Of a stretch of DNA of 64,000 nt, positions 45,262 through 57,272 are shown one piece after another. The position numbers and the translations under genes were made by a program. The DNA comes from Pseudocercospora fijiensis CIRAD86 (taxonomy: Eukaryota; Ascomycota; Dothideomycetes; Mycosphaerellales; Mycosphaerellaceae): positions 2,887,527 through 2,951,526 of the forward strand of contig NW_006921541.1 in the NCBI RefSeq assembly GCF_000340215.1. Direction: 5' to 3'. The notes below the pieces were generated by a model. That model was not told the origin of the DNA. It was given only the letters and a program-made list of their open reading frames with translations, and ran no database searches. Every line of letters begins with the position of its first letter. Positions within the stretch are counted from its first letter, which is position 1.

Positions 45262-45265
45262 GCAT
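45262..45265. other. Target site duplication of the nested element (left)
   Basis: GCAT, repeated at 57552-57555. Confidence 0.85.
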
Positions 45266-45544
45266 TAAAGGACGGAAACCAATACTACTACTACTACTTG
45301 TAGCAATAGTATAGGCTACCGAGGGTAACATAACCTATAGTAATATAGGTAGCTATGTTTAGTAAGATAGGATAACGAGACTGTCGCTTAGGCTAATAAC
45401 TAGAGCCCTGCAATATAGGCATTATGGAAGTGTAATATAAACAATGTACTATACGAGGTTAATGATCTGTCTACTCTATAGAAGGAGGCCTCTTATATAG
45501 GCTTAAAACTAGCCTATAGGTGTAGGGCCGGTTACTAGCTAATA
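45266..45544 (-). repeat. 3' LTR of nested element
   Basis: 279 bp. In element direction it starts TATTAGCTAGTAACC and ends CGTCCTTTA (TG..CA before RIP). Closely matches 57273-57551 and 62420-62698. Confidence 0.93.
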
Positions 45545-45545
45545 T

Positions 45546-45560
45546 CCCTCCCTTTCTTCG
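45546..45560 (-). other. Polypurine tract of nested element
   Basis: GAAGAAAGGGAGGGA on the minus strand, next to the 3' LTR; primes plus-strand DNA synthesis in LTR elements. Conserved in the copy at 62700. Confidence 0.8.
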
Positions 45561-45649
45561 TGTCTAACTAGACACGCTTCACATTGCGCGCTTAAAACAA
45601 ACATATATGCATCCTTAGCGGTCTTAGCTAAGGCCATTTTTACAACTCC

Positions 45650-45676
45650 GCAATAATACCCCCGGGGTAGTATTAA
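45650..45676. repeat. 27-bp near-palindrome, copy 1 (after ORF3)
   Basis: CCCCCGGGG core flanked by AATAATA on the left and TAGTATTAA on the right. 57 bp beyond the ORF3 stop. Confidence 0.85.
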
Positions 45677-45732
45677 TCCTAGATACTATAATTATACAAA
45701 AACGACTTCCTAAGCAATACTATATAGACCTA

Positions 45733-48480
45733 CTATTGCTTTAACGCGCCGTAATCCTTACTAGCAATAACCTTATCTGCTAGTCGGCTCTCGAAATCTC
45801 CTCCGTATACGTTAAAGCTATTAGTACCGAAGTACTGTCCCTCGTAGAAAGCTTAATTAACGAGGAGGTTAGTAGCCTTTTCCGTCGTAGCTTTCTCCTA
45901 ATTATATAGATACTCCTTAAGTCCTTCGTTATTAAGCTAGAGGATCTATTTAACTTCGTTCTAAACAACGTAACTTAACTAAGGAATCCTACTAACTAGG
46001 GCGTCGGAGATGCAGCCGAGGCCTTCGACTAAGATAGCCGTAGGGAAAGCGAATAGTACGAAGGAGTTAGAGGCTAGGAGGGCGGTTAGATTGCGGTACG
46101 CTTTAGCAACCTAAGAGACTATTAAGTTCTCGTAGCCCTTAACCTTAGTGCCGTTAATAACGCGAGAGTAGCCTAGGTTAATTAATATACGGTTGCTCTT
46201 AGTCTTTAGATTACTATACGGAAGGTATAGTATCTAAATAGAGACCTCGCATTCCTTTAGAGGGTTAAGGATCTACTCCGCTTTACGCCCCTTACTATTA
46301 GGCTAACTATCGAACATGTAGTCGAGGTCGTCTCCGGTAAGGTGCTTATTAGTAAGCTTGCCGATCTTGCTTAGTAGGACTAGGCTACGAGCCTTAAGCT
46401 TCTTAACCTAGTTCGTAAAGACCTTAGGCTAATATATACCTTCGACAATAGTAGAGCAGCTAGTCTTATCCTTAGATATAAGGCAGACCTTAATACGTAG
46501 GTAACTAGTACCCTCGCTAGCTGCGAGCTTAACTATATCTTGTCCGAGATAAGTAGACTCCTTAGAAGGACAGTTTTTATAAGTACCGCTAACCTTAAAG
46601 AACTTAGCAGGCTTAGGGACGGAGATAAGCTCGTATACGTAATTAGGTCGAAGGGCGATAGCTAAGAGCTATAGGGTACGGTACTAGCGGACGATTTAGT
46701 TGCTTACACTATAAGTTTAAAGGGCATTGCGGCCTTCCTACTTAGACTTAGGCATCGCACGCATATACTAAAGGTATATTTTAAACTCCTCCTATATTAG
46801 GTCGATAAGGAAAGGAAGATATGCTCTACGAGGCTCTTATAACTAGCTAAAGACTTAAGGGAAGATAGCATTGCTAGTCTAGCGAAAGCGGTCGAAGGAA
46901 GTACCTTAGCTAAGGATACCGGTAACGAACTTGCTCTAGCGATCCGTCGGCGTAAGGGCGCGAGTAATAGTACTAGTAGGGTTCAACGCGTAGAGTCCTA
47001 GAGATGTCGGGGCGGTAATAGGGCGTCTAGGAAGCTAGTTAGTATAGGCCTAATTAGCCTTAAGGGCAGCGAAGGCATCTTAATTAGCGATATCACGTCT
47101 AATCTTTAATAGGCGGCTAATAAGGACACTCGTCTTAGTACTAGCATAGAGACTATAGACCTTAGCAGCCTTCTTAATATAGTTAGCATATATAGTGAAC
47201 CGCTCTTTACCTAGCTTACTAAGGTCGTCGAGCTATTAATAGATAGATAGGGCGGTAGGAGCTTTGCCTATATCGGCTTTAGGAACTATATCGATCTCGG
47301 TAATAAGATATGCGATAGAGTCGCCCTTATAAGAACTATAGATATTCTTAGTTAATAGGATCGGCGAGAGGCCTCTATCTCTACGCTCGCTAAAGGAGCC
47401 TTCGGAGGAGACATCTTCTAGTAGTATATCTAGTATATTAACATCCGAGTTACTATAGTTAGTACTATAGTTAGTACTATAGTCGGTACTAGAAGGAGTG
47501 CTATACTTCTTAGTAGCCTTGCGGAGGGCCTAGCGAGTATACAATACCTTCTTACGCGCTACTTCGGCCTTAGCGCGCTCGTCTTAAACTTCTTAAGGGA
47601 CCTTACGGTTACGGATCGAGCGACGATCTTTAGCCTATATTTCTATAGCGAGCGTAAGACTAGTAGCCGTATCGGCCTCGGTTTCTAGGCGAAGAGCCTT
47701 ACGTTTAAGAATATTAACGATAGGAGCCTCTTAACCTTTAACAATAAAGCCTATACTATTAATGCGATAGCCCTTCTCTTTTAGTAGATCCTTAGTTGTC
47801 TATACGTTAAGATCGACCTAGATAATCGCATCGTAGTGCTTCTTCTAGTAGGCTGTCGTAAAGTCGTTAAGCGTAAAGGACAAGTTAAGTAACTACTTAC
47901 CTACCTTCTTACTAGCGGTAGATATACGATAGATTATAGTACGGGAAAGATACTCGGCGCCTTAACGACGGACCTTGTACTTATTAACGAACGAAGAGAC
48001 CTACTTAGTACGCTCTTATCTACCGTAGGCGAAGTCAATAAGGCTCTTAGGAAGACTACTTAGTCCTCCCTAATATTCGAAGGCCTAGTCGAGGGTCTTA
48101 AAGCGCAAACGAATCTAGGTACCGGCCGTCTCGAGGCTATAGACGATAGGAAAGGCTTGTTCGATGTCTATATCGTTAAGAACCTCGCGCTTAAAGATAT
48201 ACTTACCGATAGACTAACGTAAGTTGTTTATACTATACGCAACTAAGATAGTAGCCTTCTTAATGTTCCTATTAATAACGCGTAGTAGGGTGCGAGCGTT
48301 CTAGATCTTCTCTTAAGGGTCTTTAAGGGCGGTAACGATCTAGAAGTAGTGCTCGAGGCTAGTTGTAGCAGCTAAGGCGCTATCGGATAGGGCTTCGATC
48401 GGGACTAGTACGCCTAGGTTTAGGGCTAGTAGGTTGCTACTACTACTAGCACCTAGCGGATTTAGGGCGCCGGAAGACAT
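45733..48480 (-). pseudogene. Extra ORF (ORF3) of the nested element, unknown function, RIP-broken
   Basis: Lies between pol and the 3' LTR in sense orientation, the place where some LTR elements carry an env-like gene. A frame from ATG 48480 (MSSGALNPLGASSSSNLLAL) runs 915 codons to TAG 45733-45735 without a frame change; internal stops are only TAG/TAA. The first 250 residues look helical (SLEHYF, IVTALKDP, NARTLLRVINRNIKKATIL). A charged stretch rich in Lys/Arg/Glu follows (DERAKAEVARKKVLYTR), then a Ser/Thr-rich repeat (STDYSTNYSTNYSNSD at about 47490). The C-terminal 450 residues include RRPITAPTSLGLYALNP and YLGQDIVKLAASEGTSYLRI, SRVINGTKVKGYENLIVS. I see no signal peptide, membrane segment or known domain, so it does not look like an envelope protein. 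The second copy at 62893 has the same frame. Confidence 0.75.
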
Positions 48481-48904
48481 CTTAGTTAACTAGAGCGGAA
48501 AGGAGTTAGTAACGAGTTTGCAAAAACGTCCGTAGCTTGTTAATAATAATTAAAGGGTTTAGATAGAAGAAGGGGGAGGGCGTAGGCGGTAGTAAGTTAG
48601 TTAGTATTTAGGTAGAAGAAAGAGCTTAGAAAGCTCGCCTTAAATAGGGTACAAAGGTAGCGTAGTCCGTATATTCCGGTAAAGCAAACGGATAACGACT
48701 ATATATAGACCCTAAAAAGTAAAGCTATATACGAGACCCCTTTATTAGTAGGGTAGGCTAAAGTTTAACAATCGATCTAGCTAATTGCTAGTAGCGACTA
48801 CGCGCCTTTGTTAACCTCTAGCTTTCGTAGATTCTCGCGTACTCGAAATGTAACTAGTTAGTTCGAGCACCTAGTAGTAATCTATAGTAGTAAGGCTAGC
48901 GGGA

Positions 48905-48931
48905 CTAATAACATCCCCGGGGTAGTATTAG
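48905..48931. repeat. 27-bp near-palindrome, copy 2 (before ORF3)
   Basis: Left half CTAATAACATCCCC, right half GGGGTAGTATTAG. 425 bp upstream of the ORF3 start. Confidence 0.85.
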
Positions 48932-49332
48932 CTTTTCTCTAGAGATGCTCGGCAACTAGGAGTAAATCGCCTAGGCCTAGCGTAGCTTATATTAGCCTAT
49001 AGCACTATCGTTATAGATACAGTATTACCTTTTATAGCGGTAGGCATATAAACGTAGCCCGTGCGTTCTTCTTTCTTCTAGACACTAAGCTTAGCGGCCT
49101 AAGGTCCCTATCCTTAGAGGCTATAGGCCTAGGTTGCTACGTCTATTTAAGAGCTAGGAAGGGAGAGGGATCCTCTCTTTCTTAGTGTTCTACGTAACTA
49201 GTGCTAATTATAGCAGGAACATCCTCTAGTAGAGTACCTTATTATCGTTGCTACTTAAGGGTAGTTACTAGAGTCTAGGAACGTAAAGGGAAGTGGTCCT
49301 AGAAGGGTAGAGGGTTAGGTTCGGCTATTTTC

Positions 49333-49359
49333 CTAATGCTACCCCCGGGGTATTATTAG
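49333..49359. repeat. 27-bp near-palindrome, copy 3 (after pol)
   Basis: Left half CTAATGCTACCCC, then C, right half GGGGTATTATTAG. About 270 bp beyond the pol stop. Confidence 0.85.
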
Positions 49360-49624
49360 GAAAACACGCCTCGTATAGTTCTATCTAAGGAAATAAGAGC
49401 AAAGGAATAAAGTTATAGCAATATTAATCGAAAGCAAAGGCAAAGCAAAGGACAATAACAAGATAAACTAAAAGCAATAAACGAGAGTATAAACATTAGT
49501 AGGAACGGATAGTAGGTAAGGATTAAAGGTATAGGGCGGCACTGTATTAACAGCGCGGAGAACGATTAATAAGAGTAAGGAAGTAACGTAGTAGAGGCAG
49601 ATAGAGGCAAGGAAGAGTAAGCAA

Positions 49625-52600
49625 TTATTTAGTCTCGGGGTCGGGGTCGTTTAATACCTATAATTCTAGGCGGTCTTCGTCGCTAGACTAGTCGAGTTCC
49701 TCCTCGGAGTTAGAGTTAGATAGCTAGAAGTCTAGTTCACTATTAGAATCGGAATTAATATCGGAAACGCTCTATATATAGTTAATCCGCACATAACCCT
49801 CCCTTTATTCTTAAGTTATTCCTAATAGCTTACTAAGACGAATCTAGGGATAGGTATAGTTCTTAGGCAGAACAGGATCTATAATAGCGGTAGGATCCTC
49901 CTCCCGATAGGTATCTAAGGACGGTAGAGGGTCTATAGAGGTACTAACTTCCTCCTCGGTCGGCGGAGGGCGGGTAGGTTCGCGTAACTTAACGATCTTC
50001 TTTAGATTAGCCCGAGGGTGAGAGTGCTTTAAGGTAGCACTATCTAGCTCCTAAAGAAGGTATACGGAACCCGAGTAAAGGACCTCCTTTACTCTATAAG
50101 GACCCTTCTACTTAAAGGCTAGCTTATAGGAGTAACTATACTCTAGTTCGGACCGGTATAGAAGGACTATATCGCTAACCTTTAGAGGCTCCTAATTAAC
50201 AGCATTATAGTTATTAAAATACTGCTTAGCCTCTTCCCGAAGCCGACGTTACCGAGCAAGACCCTCTTAAGAAGTCGTAGTTATATCCTTAAGAGCCTTA
50301 GCCCGTAGGGTAAGAAGGTCTACCCTAGTACGAATAGACCCCTAATCGTAAACGCCGTACGTACGATAGGACAATTCAATAGGAAGAACGGCGTCCCTCC
50401 TAATTATAAGTTCCGCTAGTATAAGTCCGGTCGTATCGATAATAGTAGTTCGGTCCGCCTAGAGAAAGGCTAGGACGCGGGTAGAAATAGGAACTAATCT
50501 GTCGCTACTATTAGTTATCTTAGATAGGGCGTCAATTAACGACCGATAGCCGCGCTTAATAATAGCATTCGACTAGGGATAGTACGGGGAGATACGAACG
50601 TTCTTCGCCCCGTACGAAACAAGTAGCGCTTAAACCTCCTTAGCTATATTGTTCGTAGCGTTGTCTAAGATAACCTCGTAAGGTGTTCCCTAGCGGCAAA
50701 ACAGATCCTTAAATAGGAAGGTAGCTATATTACGGGCATTAATAGCACCGCAACCCTTATAGAAATAATAGGCCTCCGGCTATCGAGAAAGACCCTCTCG
50801 AATAATATATAGGCTATTATTGCGGCTAAGATAGACCCTATCGCTATACTACCGCTCCCTAACTAACTAGGCAGTAGGGATACGTAGCTCTCCTAGACGT
50901 CGGTAGCTGTTCCTAAAGTTGCACTTAGGATAGCTCTTATAGTAGTAGGAGACATTAGCCTATACGCCGTCCTACTAGTAGCAACGACAAAGGATATCGA
51001 AGGTGCCCTCCGCCGCCCGGTAGCCGAGCTTATCGTAAACGGAACGAAGGATTTCTTATCGGGCTGCTAGATCGTTAATAATACGCTAGAGTAGTGCATT
51101 AACTATAGCCTATCGCTAAAGGATGCGATCCTTAATAAGGAACCTCCGAGAATAGCGAATAATACGACGGTATTAACTCTTCGATAGACTAGGAGCTCTC
51201 TTCGTATAAGTAAGGAAGTAGGCGATATTATAGGAGTCGTCGGAGTAGACCCTATTAAGGATATTATCCCTACCTAGTTCGCCTGCCTTAGTATCGTCCT
51301 AGTCCTCGCCGTTAGTAGTAGGGTCTTCGTTAGGCTAGTTACTAGGTTAGTCGTCGGTAGTAGGCCTAGTAATTACCGGCATAGCGTTAATATAGAAGGT
51401 AGTAAAGAAGGTACGGTTAATAACCGCGTCGATATCCTCTTCTTCTATTATCTCGGCGATATCCTCTTCTATAGCAGGCCTCCTAGAAAGGCTATCCGGT
51501 CTAGTATACTTCTTACTAGGAATATAGAAGACGTCGAAATTAAACAAATAGATCTAGGCAACCTACCGAGCTATCGTAGAGTTAGGCAGGTCGGAGGCTG
51601 CACGGTTAAGTTAATAGACTAGCGTCTAAGCGTCGACTTCTAGGCGAAAGAACACTCTAAAGAGCTAAGGTCGGAACTTCTTAAGAGCCTTGTAGATACT
51701 AAGGCACTCTCGCTTACTAGCATCGTATCGGGCCTCGATTAGTTTCTATAGACCGGACTCGTACCGGATAGGGTAACGTAAGGAGGGCTCCTTACGATTA
51801 TACTATATTAGTATCTCGCCGTAGCCTTCCCCGCTCGAGTCGATAGCAACAATTAGCAGACCTACGCCTTCCGAGTAGTTAATAGAGGTAAGCGTAGGCG
51901 CGCTAACAAGCGCCTTAGTAACCTTGTCCTTAGCGGCTTAGTAAACGGAGGTCTATTTAAACTCTATATCCTTCTTAAGCAAGGCGTATAGAGGCTTGTA
52001 TACTAACGTAAAGTTCTCGACCTAGATATAGAAGTAAGAGACTACTCTAAGCTAGATCCGGACATCTTTCTAATAGGCGGGGTCTAGCTAGGATACAATC
52101 TTTAGGACCCGTATATTGTTAGGATAGCGGCCGTTCTTATTAGTAACAAACCCGACAATGTTTATACGCTTATATAGGAGCTAAAGCTTCTCCCTATATA
52201 CCGTTAGGTTAGCTCGCTCTAGGTCGCAGAGGATACTATCGAGGTTCTAAATATATTCGAGAAAGAACCTACGGATACTAGGCTCTACTTCTTTATTGTC
52301 GTACCTAGTTTTAGGGCCCTTAATGCCGATGTCGTCGAGGAAAGGTATCGCTATATAGGAGATATAGGCCGCGAGGACTTAGTTTATAATGCGAACGAAC
52401 TAGGCTACGGAGTTAGTTGCCCCTTAGGGAAGGGTAGTTTGTCGGTATAGTCTAAGAGGCGTTTCGAAACTAGTAAGGTCCCGGCTATTAGGGTAGAGAG
52501 GTATCTAGTCGTAGCCCGAGAATACATTAACTAGCGAGGCTACTATACAGTTAGCAAAGGCTTCTAAGAACCTATTAGTCTCCGGAGGAAGATTAGCATC

Positions 52601-53390
52601 TCTAATCGTAACTGCGTTAAACTTCTAGGTAGCGTTAATTAGCCGATACTTCTTTAGTTCCCTAGGAGCTATCTTCTTCTAAACTAGGAAGTATAGATTG
52701 CGATACGAGGCATAGGAAGGCTCTAAGGTGCTAGCCTTTATACGCTGCCGTATTATGTCCTTAACTATACCTCTTAGGCTTAGGTTTAGCTTAAACCCTA
52801 GGTAAGCCTAAGGCTTATACTCGATCGTTCGGATCCTCTATAGAGGGGCAACCTCCGGGTTGATCCTGCCTAGGTACGTAAAGTTATATACTAATACGGC
52901 TTCGCGGTTATATAGAAGCTCGTATAGCAAATCTAGTTCAAGATCCGAAAGCTCGATACTAGGTTTAATGTTCGCTAGTCTCTCCGGCGTTAGCCTCGAT
53001 CCCCTAGGAATAGCGGAGAACTTTTTAGTAATATATCTCTAGTCGTATAGACTATCCCTAGGTATTAATATCGCTTCGCGGTTAAGGCACTTTTGTCGCT
53101 AGTTAGGATTCCCGCTAGGATTAGACCTATCGGTTATATATACGCTGCCCTTTACGGGCTTAATCTTATTAGCTACCCTCTTATATAGGGTATATATACT
53201 AACCGCTCGTAATACCCGAGCCCTCTCTCTTTAACGTTAGGCCCGGAGATTAGCGTAACAGAACAGCGCGTAAACTTTATTAGAAGTCTCCTTAAGTCGG
53301 TAGGTATACAGCTAGTAATCCTAATTTATAATTCCGGCGAAAACGTTAGATTCCTAATAACACCCCCGGGGTAGTATTAGCTCGGCGCTC
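49625..53390 (-). pseudogene. pol of nested element (RT, RNase H, integrase), RIP-broken
   Basis: One frame from the gag-pol junction to TAA 49625-49627, about 1255 codons; anchor points at 53404, 52336, 51547 and 49636 are all in phase. RT has the features of a fungal Gypsy group with FLDD instead of YLDD: ANCIVASLVNVFSGYD, TTLP then GATNSVA, PFLDDIGIKGPKTRYDNKE at 52320-52340. RNase H ends near FNFDVFYIPSKKYTRPDSLS at 51547. Integrase: zinc-binding part near 50900-51000 (YYYKSYPKCNFRN), core with VILDNATNNIAKEV at about 50650. The Asp/Ser/Glu-rich C-terminus has no chromodomain. The pol frame differs from gag, and its start codon cannot be fixed. Confidence 0.88.
53354..53380. repeat. 27-bp near-palindrome, copy 4 (gag-pol junction)
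   Basis: Left half CTAATAACACCCC, then C, right half GGGGTAGTATTAG. In element direction it begins about 18 nt after the gag stop. Confidence 0.85.
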
Positions 53391-53397
53391 TAATTAG

Positions 53398-56300
53398 TTA
53401 GTTCGGATTCGGGCTCGGGTAGATCCGCTTCCGGCGGCGATGCCTACGATAGCATTATTACCGAGATTCGTGTACTAGATAGTCGTTATACTATTATGCT
53501 CGCTATCGCTTCGAGCATTCGTCTCCTTAGTATAGAGCCTAGGAACTAGCCTTATCGTACGGAGCGGCGCACCTCTAGATATAACCTATTTAAGCTATAT
53601 TAACTTATAGCGCAGATTGCCGGTCTTATAACCGCGCTATAGCGTTTCCCGAAGAGCGTTTAGAAGCAGTAAGGATATCCTCGTAGGATTTGCAGCTAGT
53701 GTTTCCGATATAACTAGTAAATACGACTCGGTTGCCCTTCTAGTTAGCGATAGTTCCTTCCTAGGAGCTATCGTCGTAGTTGCGCTAGATACCCTAGGTT
53801 ATACGAGACTATAGACGACCTAGAATAATTAGCGTGTTCGGGTTAGCGGCAATCTAGAAGGTAAAGGAAAAGCATATACCGAAAGCGTCTACTATAATAT
53901 TATAGCAGGTACCTACTAGCGCAACCTCCCTATTTACTCCCTATATACTAAGGGAAATATCTCTATTTATTAGCAGTCGGAGCTGTTTAGCCTAGCGCTT
54001 ACTTATAATAAGTGACTCTAAACCATTATTAAGCATTGCCGGCAACTGCTAACTATAGCTTCCGATAGTAACTTAAATATAGATAGCGGGAACGACGGTA
54101 AAGGAACGGGTAACTATAGAAAGGTCTATATTATTAGGGATAGAGTAAAGTTCCTTAGATCGAGGAGGTCCTACTCGACCGATTTGTTAGCTAGTAAATC
54201 GGATAGCCTTAATAGAAACTAAAACCGAAGCAGGGTCGACATTATTATCCCCTCGGCTTATCTCCTTAATCCCCTCTTCGTTAGTATTATCGATAGTCTC
54301 CTAGCTCTCGTAGGTTACTAATTCGCCTTCTGCTAACTCTTAGGCACCTAAAAATTTAGGAAGGAACTATAGAGAAGAGACGTCGATATAGTCCTCTCGC
54401 CCCTATTTACGTCGAAGGGCTACAAGGTCTTTTATAAAGGTAGTATCGTTAGGAATCCGGCTCTAGAATAGGTTAGTAGGCAAACCGTATACTAGAAGCT
54501 CTCCTATAGACACGTTAGACTTAAGGTCTAGGAACTATAAAGCCTAGAAGAGAGTATTTGCCTTTATATCGTAAGAGTTAGTAGGCCCGGTACTATACTT
54601 CTTTATATACCTATTAAAGCGAAAGCTCTTTAGGTCGGCTGACTTTCGTTTATAGGCCGGCGGGTTAGCTAGGCCTAGGGTACTACTAAGGTCGGTAGTA
54701 TCATCCTCTATATCGATATCCGGAGTCTCTAAGACCTCCGGAGAGGCTATACTAGCTCGGGTTACACGGTCTTCGGCTGTCTAGAGTGTCTTAGTCTTAG
54801 CGACTAATTCTCGCTATTTCTTAGCCTTATTAGCTACCTACTTCTTAAGTATCCTAGTAGGGGCTGCCGTACTAGGGCGGGTAGGGTTCTACGGGCTCTT
54901 ACCCTTGCCCTAGGACTAGGTTTAGGACCTTATAGTAGCGTAGACATCTACACTATTCTTAGTAACCGCGTAAACATTAGTAACTACGTCCGGGTCCTAA
55001 GATACAAAGTTGACTTTAATAGGTTTAGTAGTACTATTACTGCTCCGCTCCTTAACCTATTTTGCCCTAACCTTCTAAGTTTCTCGTTTAGTAATAGCGG
55101 CGAGGGTACTGTTCCTAGTGTCCTTAAACTCGATCTTACTACTATACTTCTTCTCTAGAAGACTCCTAAGTTGAGGCAGCTTCGGAGCTCTACGATCCTA
55201 CTCGAAGTTAATCTTGTCGCCGGTATCGGTATAGTAGAACCGACTATTTACTTATATAACGAGCTTCCTCTTAAGAAGCTCCTTCTAGATAGGGCAGTCT
55301 AATTAAACATATTTGAAACCGCCGTATATCTAGCACTTGCTATCTAAGTTAGAATAGATCTTCCGTATAGCGTAGACGTTAACTAAAGGGGCCTTAGAGT
55401 GGTTAGGATCGGAGACCTAGTAGACTAGTAGTACATCCTTTAGTATACTAGTATTAAGGACCTCCCTAACTCGCTATAGTGCTTTCGCATTAAGGTTAAG
55501 CTAGGCTAGGGATTTAGCTAAGTCCGCAACGTCCTAAGAATGCTTAGTAATAGTAGGAGTTACGGTACTAGGACTACTTTGCGATTTAGGAAGAAACTTA
55601 GGCCCTCTAGTTCCCGAGGCATCGTTCCTTACCTAGGCTAGGTTATTCCGGTCCTCGCCGTAAATAAACTTCTTTACGTTAGCGGAGCTGTTAATGTCGT
55701 CCTTAACAGCCTCTAGGACCTCTTTATACTTCCTAAAGGTCTCGGGATTGGCTTCGCTAAGCTTGTAGCGACGGAAGACACGCTTAGCCGTAGACTACGG
55801 CAACCCTTTAAGGAGTAGCCTCGTTCTCTAAGAATTCTCGAGGTCCTACTAGTCGATACCGTCCGCTAACTTGACAAACTCGCGGACGTACTCCTTTAGG
55901 TCGTTATCTTCGGTGCGCCTCTCTATATAGAGGTTCTTAAGCTACGTACGACTACCTTTAATACGACGGCTATCGCGATCCCGATACTCCCTTATAAAGG
56001 CCTACTTAAAGACCTCCTAGTCGGCATTAGACTTATCGTCCTTTTCTAGGTAGCTAACTAGGGTTCTAAGGGTTCGGTAAAGCTTAGTAATAGTAGTCCT
56101 CGTAAGGGACCGGACCTTATACTAGTCCGACTCCTCTTCGAGTCTGTACTCGGCTAAGTTGTCCTTAAAGCGTTCTACGTGCGCCGTAGCGTTCTACCCT
56201 TCGAACAAAGGGTTCCTAATACTTCCTAGCTCTAGCGGGCGACGCCTATTCTAGCGGAGAAGGTTAGTTTGCCCTTAAATTATCTTTATAACGATATTAT

Positions 56301-56454
56301 AGAGGGCCTCGGGCGTAGAAGGCTTAATAGCCCCTAGGTCGATAGCGCTTATAACAACTAGTCGTCGCCTAATCTCTTCGTTAATAGGGTCCGGTAGGTT
56401 ATTAGATTCCGAAGATTCCGCTAATTCGTAATACTCGCTTTCGCTAGAGCTTAT
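53398..56454 (-). pseudogene. gag-protease of nested element, RIP-broken
   Basis: 1018 codons in one frame ending at TAA 53398-53400. The presumed start codon at 56452-56454 is now ATA (ATG after undoing one TpG to TpA change), giving M-SSSESEYYELAESSES. Capsid-like region: NPLFEG, ATAHVERFKDNLAEYRLEEE, YVREFVKLADGID. Zinc knuckle at about 55335 (KC, then IYGGFKYV, then LDCPI; one Cys and one His now Tyr). Retroviral-type aspartic protease at about 54036 (LPAMLNNGLESLIISKR; the active-site D is N), followed by NPNTLIILGR. Confidence 0.82.
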
Positions 56455-56573
56455 TCGATTATTATAAAGTAGTTAAAATAAAATGCTATAGGAAAGTGTT
56501 TTTAGTATATATTGTAGGTTTAGTTTGTTTCGATGTTGCTATACGAGAAAATGGTATGCTAGGCTGTTTTCTT

Positions 56574-56600
56574 CTAATGTTACCCCTAGGGTAGTATTAG
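56574..56600. repeat. 27-bp near-palindrome, copy 5 (before gag)
   Basis: Left half CTAATGTTACCCC, then T, right half AGGGTAGTATTAG. 120 bp upstream of the gag start. Confidence 0.8.
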
Positions 56601-57272
56601 AGTTTAGCCTCCTAGGGGTCGCCTAGACACCCCTAGGAGCTTTAATTTAGTAAATTTAGACAAAAGCCGCTCGGAGGAAGGAACTGCAATCTCTATTTAC
56701 ACCTAGATCCTAGAAACTAGCTACTTTACTAACTATCGTTATCTCCTTTAGCTAGGTAGGGGGGCGGGGACCTTCTTTTTCTAGTAGAAGGCTAAGCACT
56801 ATCCGAACGAGGTAGCGAATCCCGAAACAATCTACCCGGTTAATAGGGGAACTGTCTAGGCATCCGACCTATAATCTAGAAATTGCTATCGTATAGATAG
56901 TCTTAGCAAACTAAGCAAGGCCGATAGGTAATTAGTCTATCTCCTCCTTAGGCGGGCGGTAGCTTATCTCGAGCAAGCGGTACTAAATAGGTCTTTAACC
57001 TAGAGCCGAGTCCTTAGAAGCTAGCTATAGTTATAGACTAGGCCCTAAGCTGTAATAGTCCTAAGGGTTTGTAGCTTTTCGGGGTTAAAGCGATGCCCTC
57101 GTTAAGAGGTTTCTCTACTTGTCGTAACGGCCCCTTAAGATACTTCGGTATCGTCCGTATCGTAGGCTCTTATCGTGCCCTCGCTTCGGTTATAGCTATT
57201 CGTGCCTAGAGACCACCTTTAATATACCCGAACCTGTTAGATATAAAGAGATAGCCCTACCTTCGGCTCTAA
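56601..57272 (-). other. 5' leader of nested element with probable primer binding site
   Basis: Untranslated leader between the 5' LTR and gag. Directly next to the LTR, minus strand reads TTAGAGCCGAAGGTAGGGC; undoing RIP in the second codon-like triplet gives TGG, the usual start of a tRNA primer binding site. The tRNA was not identified. Confidence 0.5.

Larger units (their letters stand above)
41873..45265 (+). pseudogene. Protease, RT, RNase H and integrase of outer Gypsy (5' part), RIP-broken
   Basis: A single frame from about 41873: protease (TLDLGNSVSALI, corrupted D-[ST]-G), then RT from about 42400 with FSPLYNLSKRELAILRKYLE and LRLYVNYRRLNAVTIKDRY. The RT active site YLDD is YLDN at about 42957-42968. 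RNase H (FFSRKIINAKRRYETYEQEL) ends in NPTNSLSRRP at about 43765. Integrase has LAGYYSIERSYELL, IIDFITGLPPTKR at about 44529 and VSDRGSTFISYY at about 44738. A 7-bp duplication at 44918-44931 shifts the frame; the shifted frame continues LAEFVYNNS to FKQGDIVILSTKNLRI at 45265, where the nested element begins. Confidence 0.9.
48481..49624. other. Spacer between pol and ORF3 of nested element
   Basis: About 1.1 kb without a convincing frame, carrying two copies of the 27-bp near-palindrome at 48905 and 49333. Confidence 0.6.

Noticed and set aside
45733..48480. ORF3 as an envelope gene
   Set aside because: Position fits, but no signal peptide, cleavage site or membrane segment is visible.
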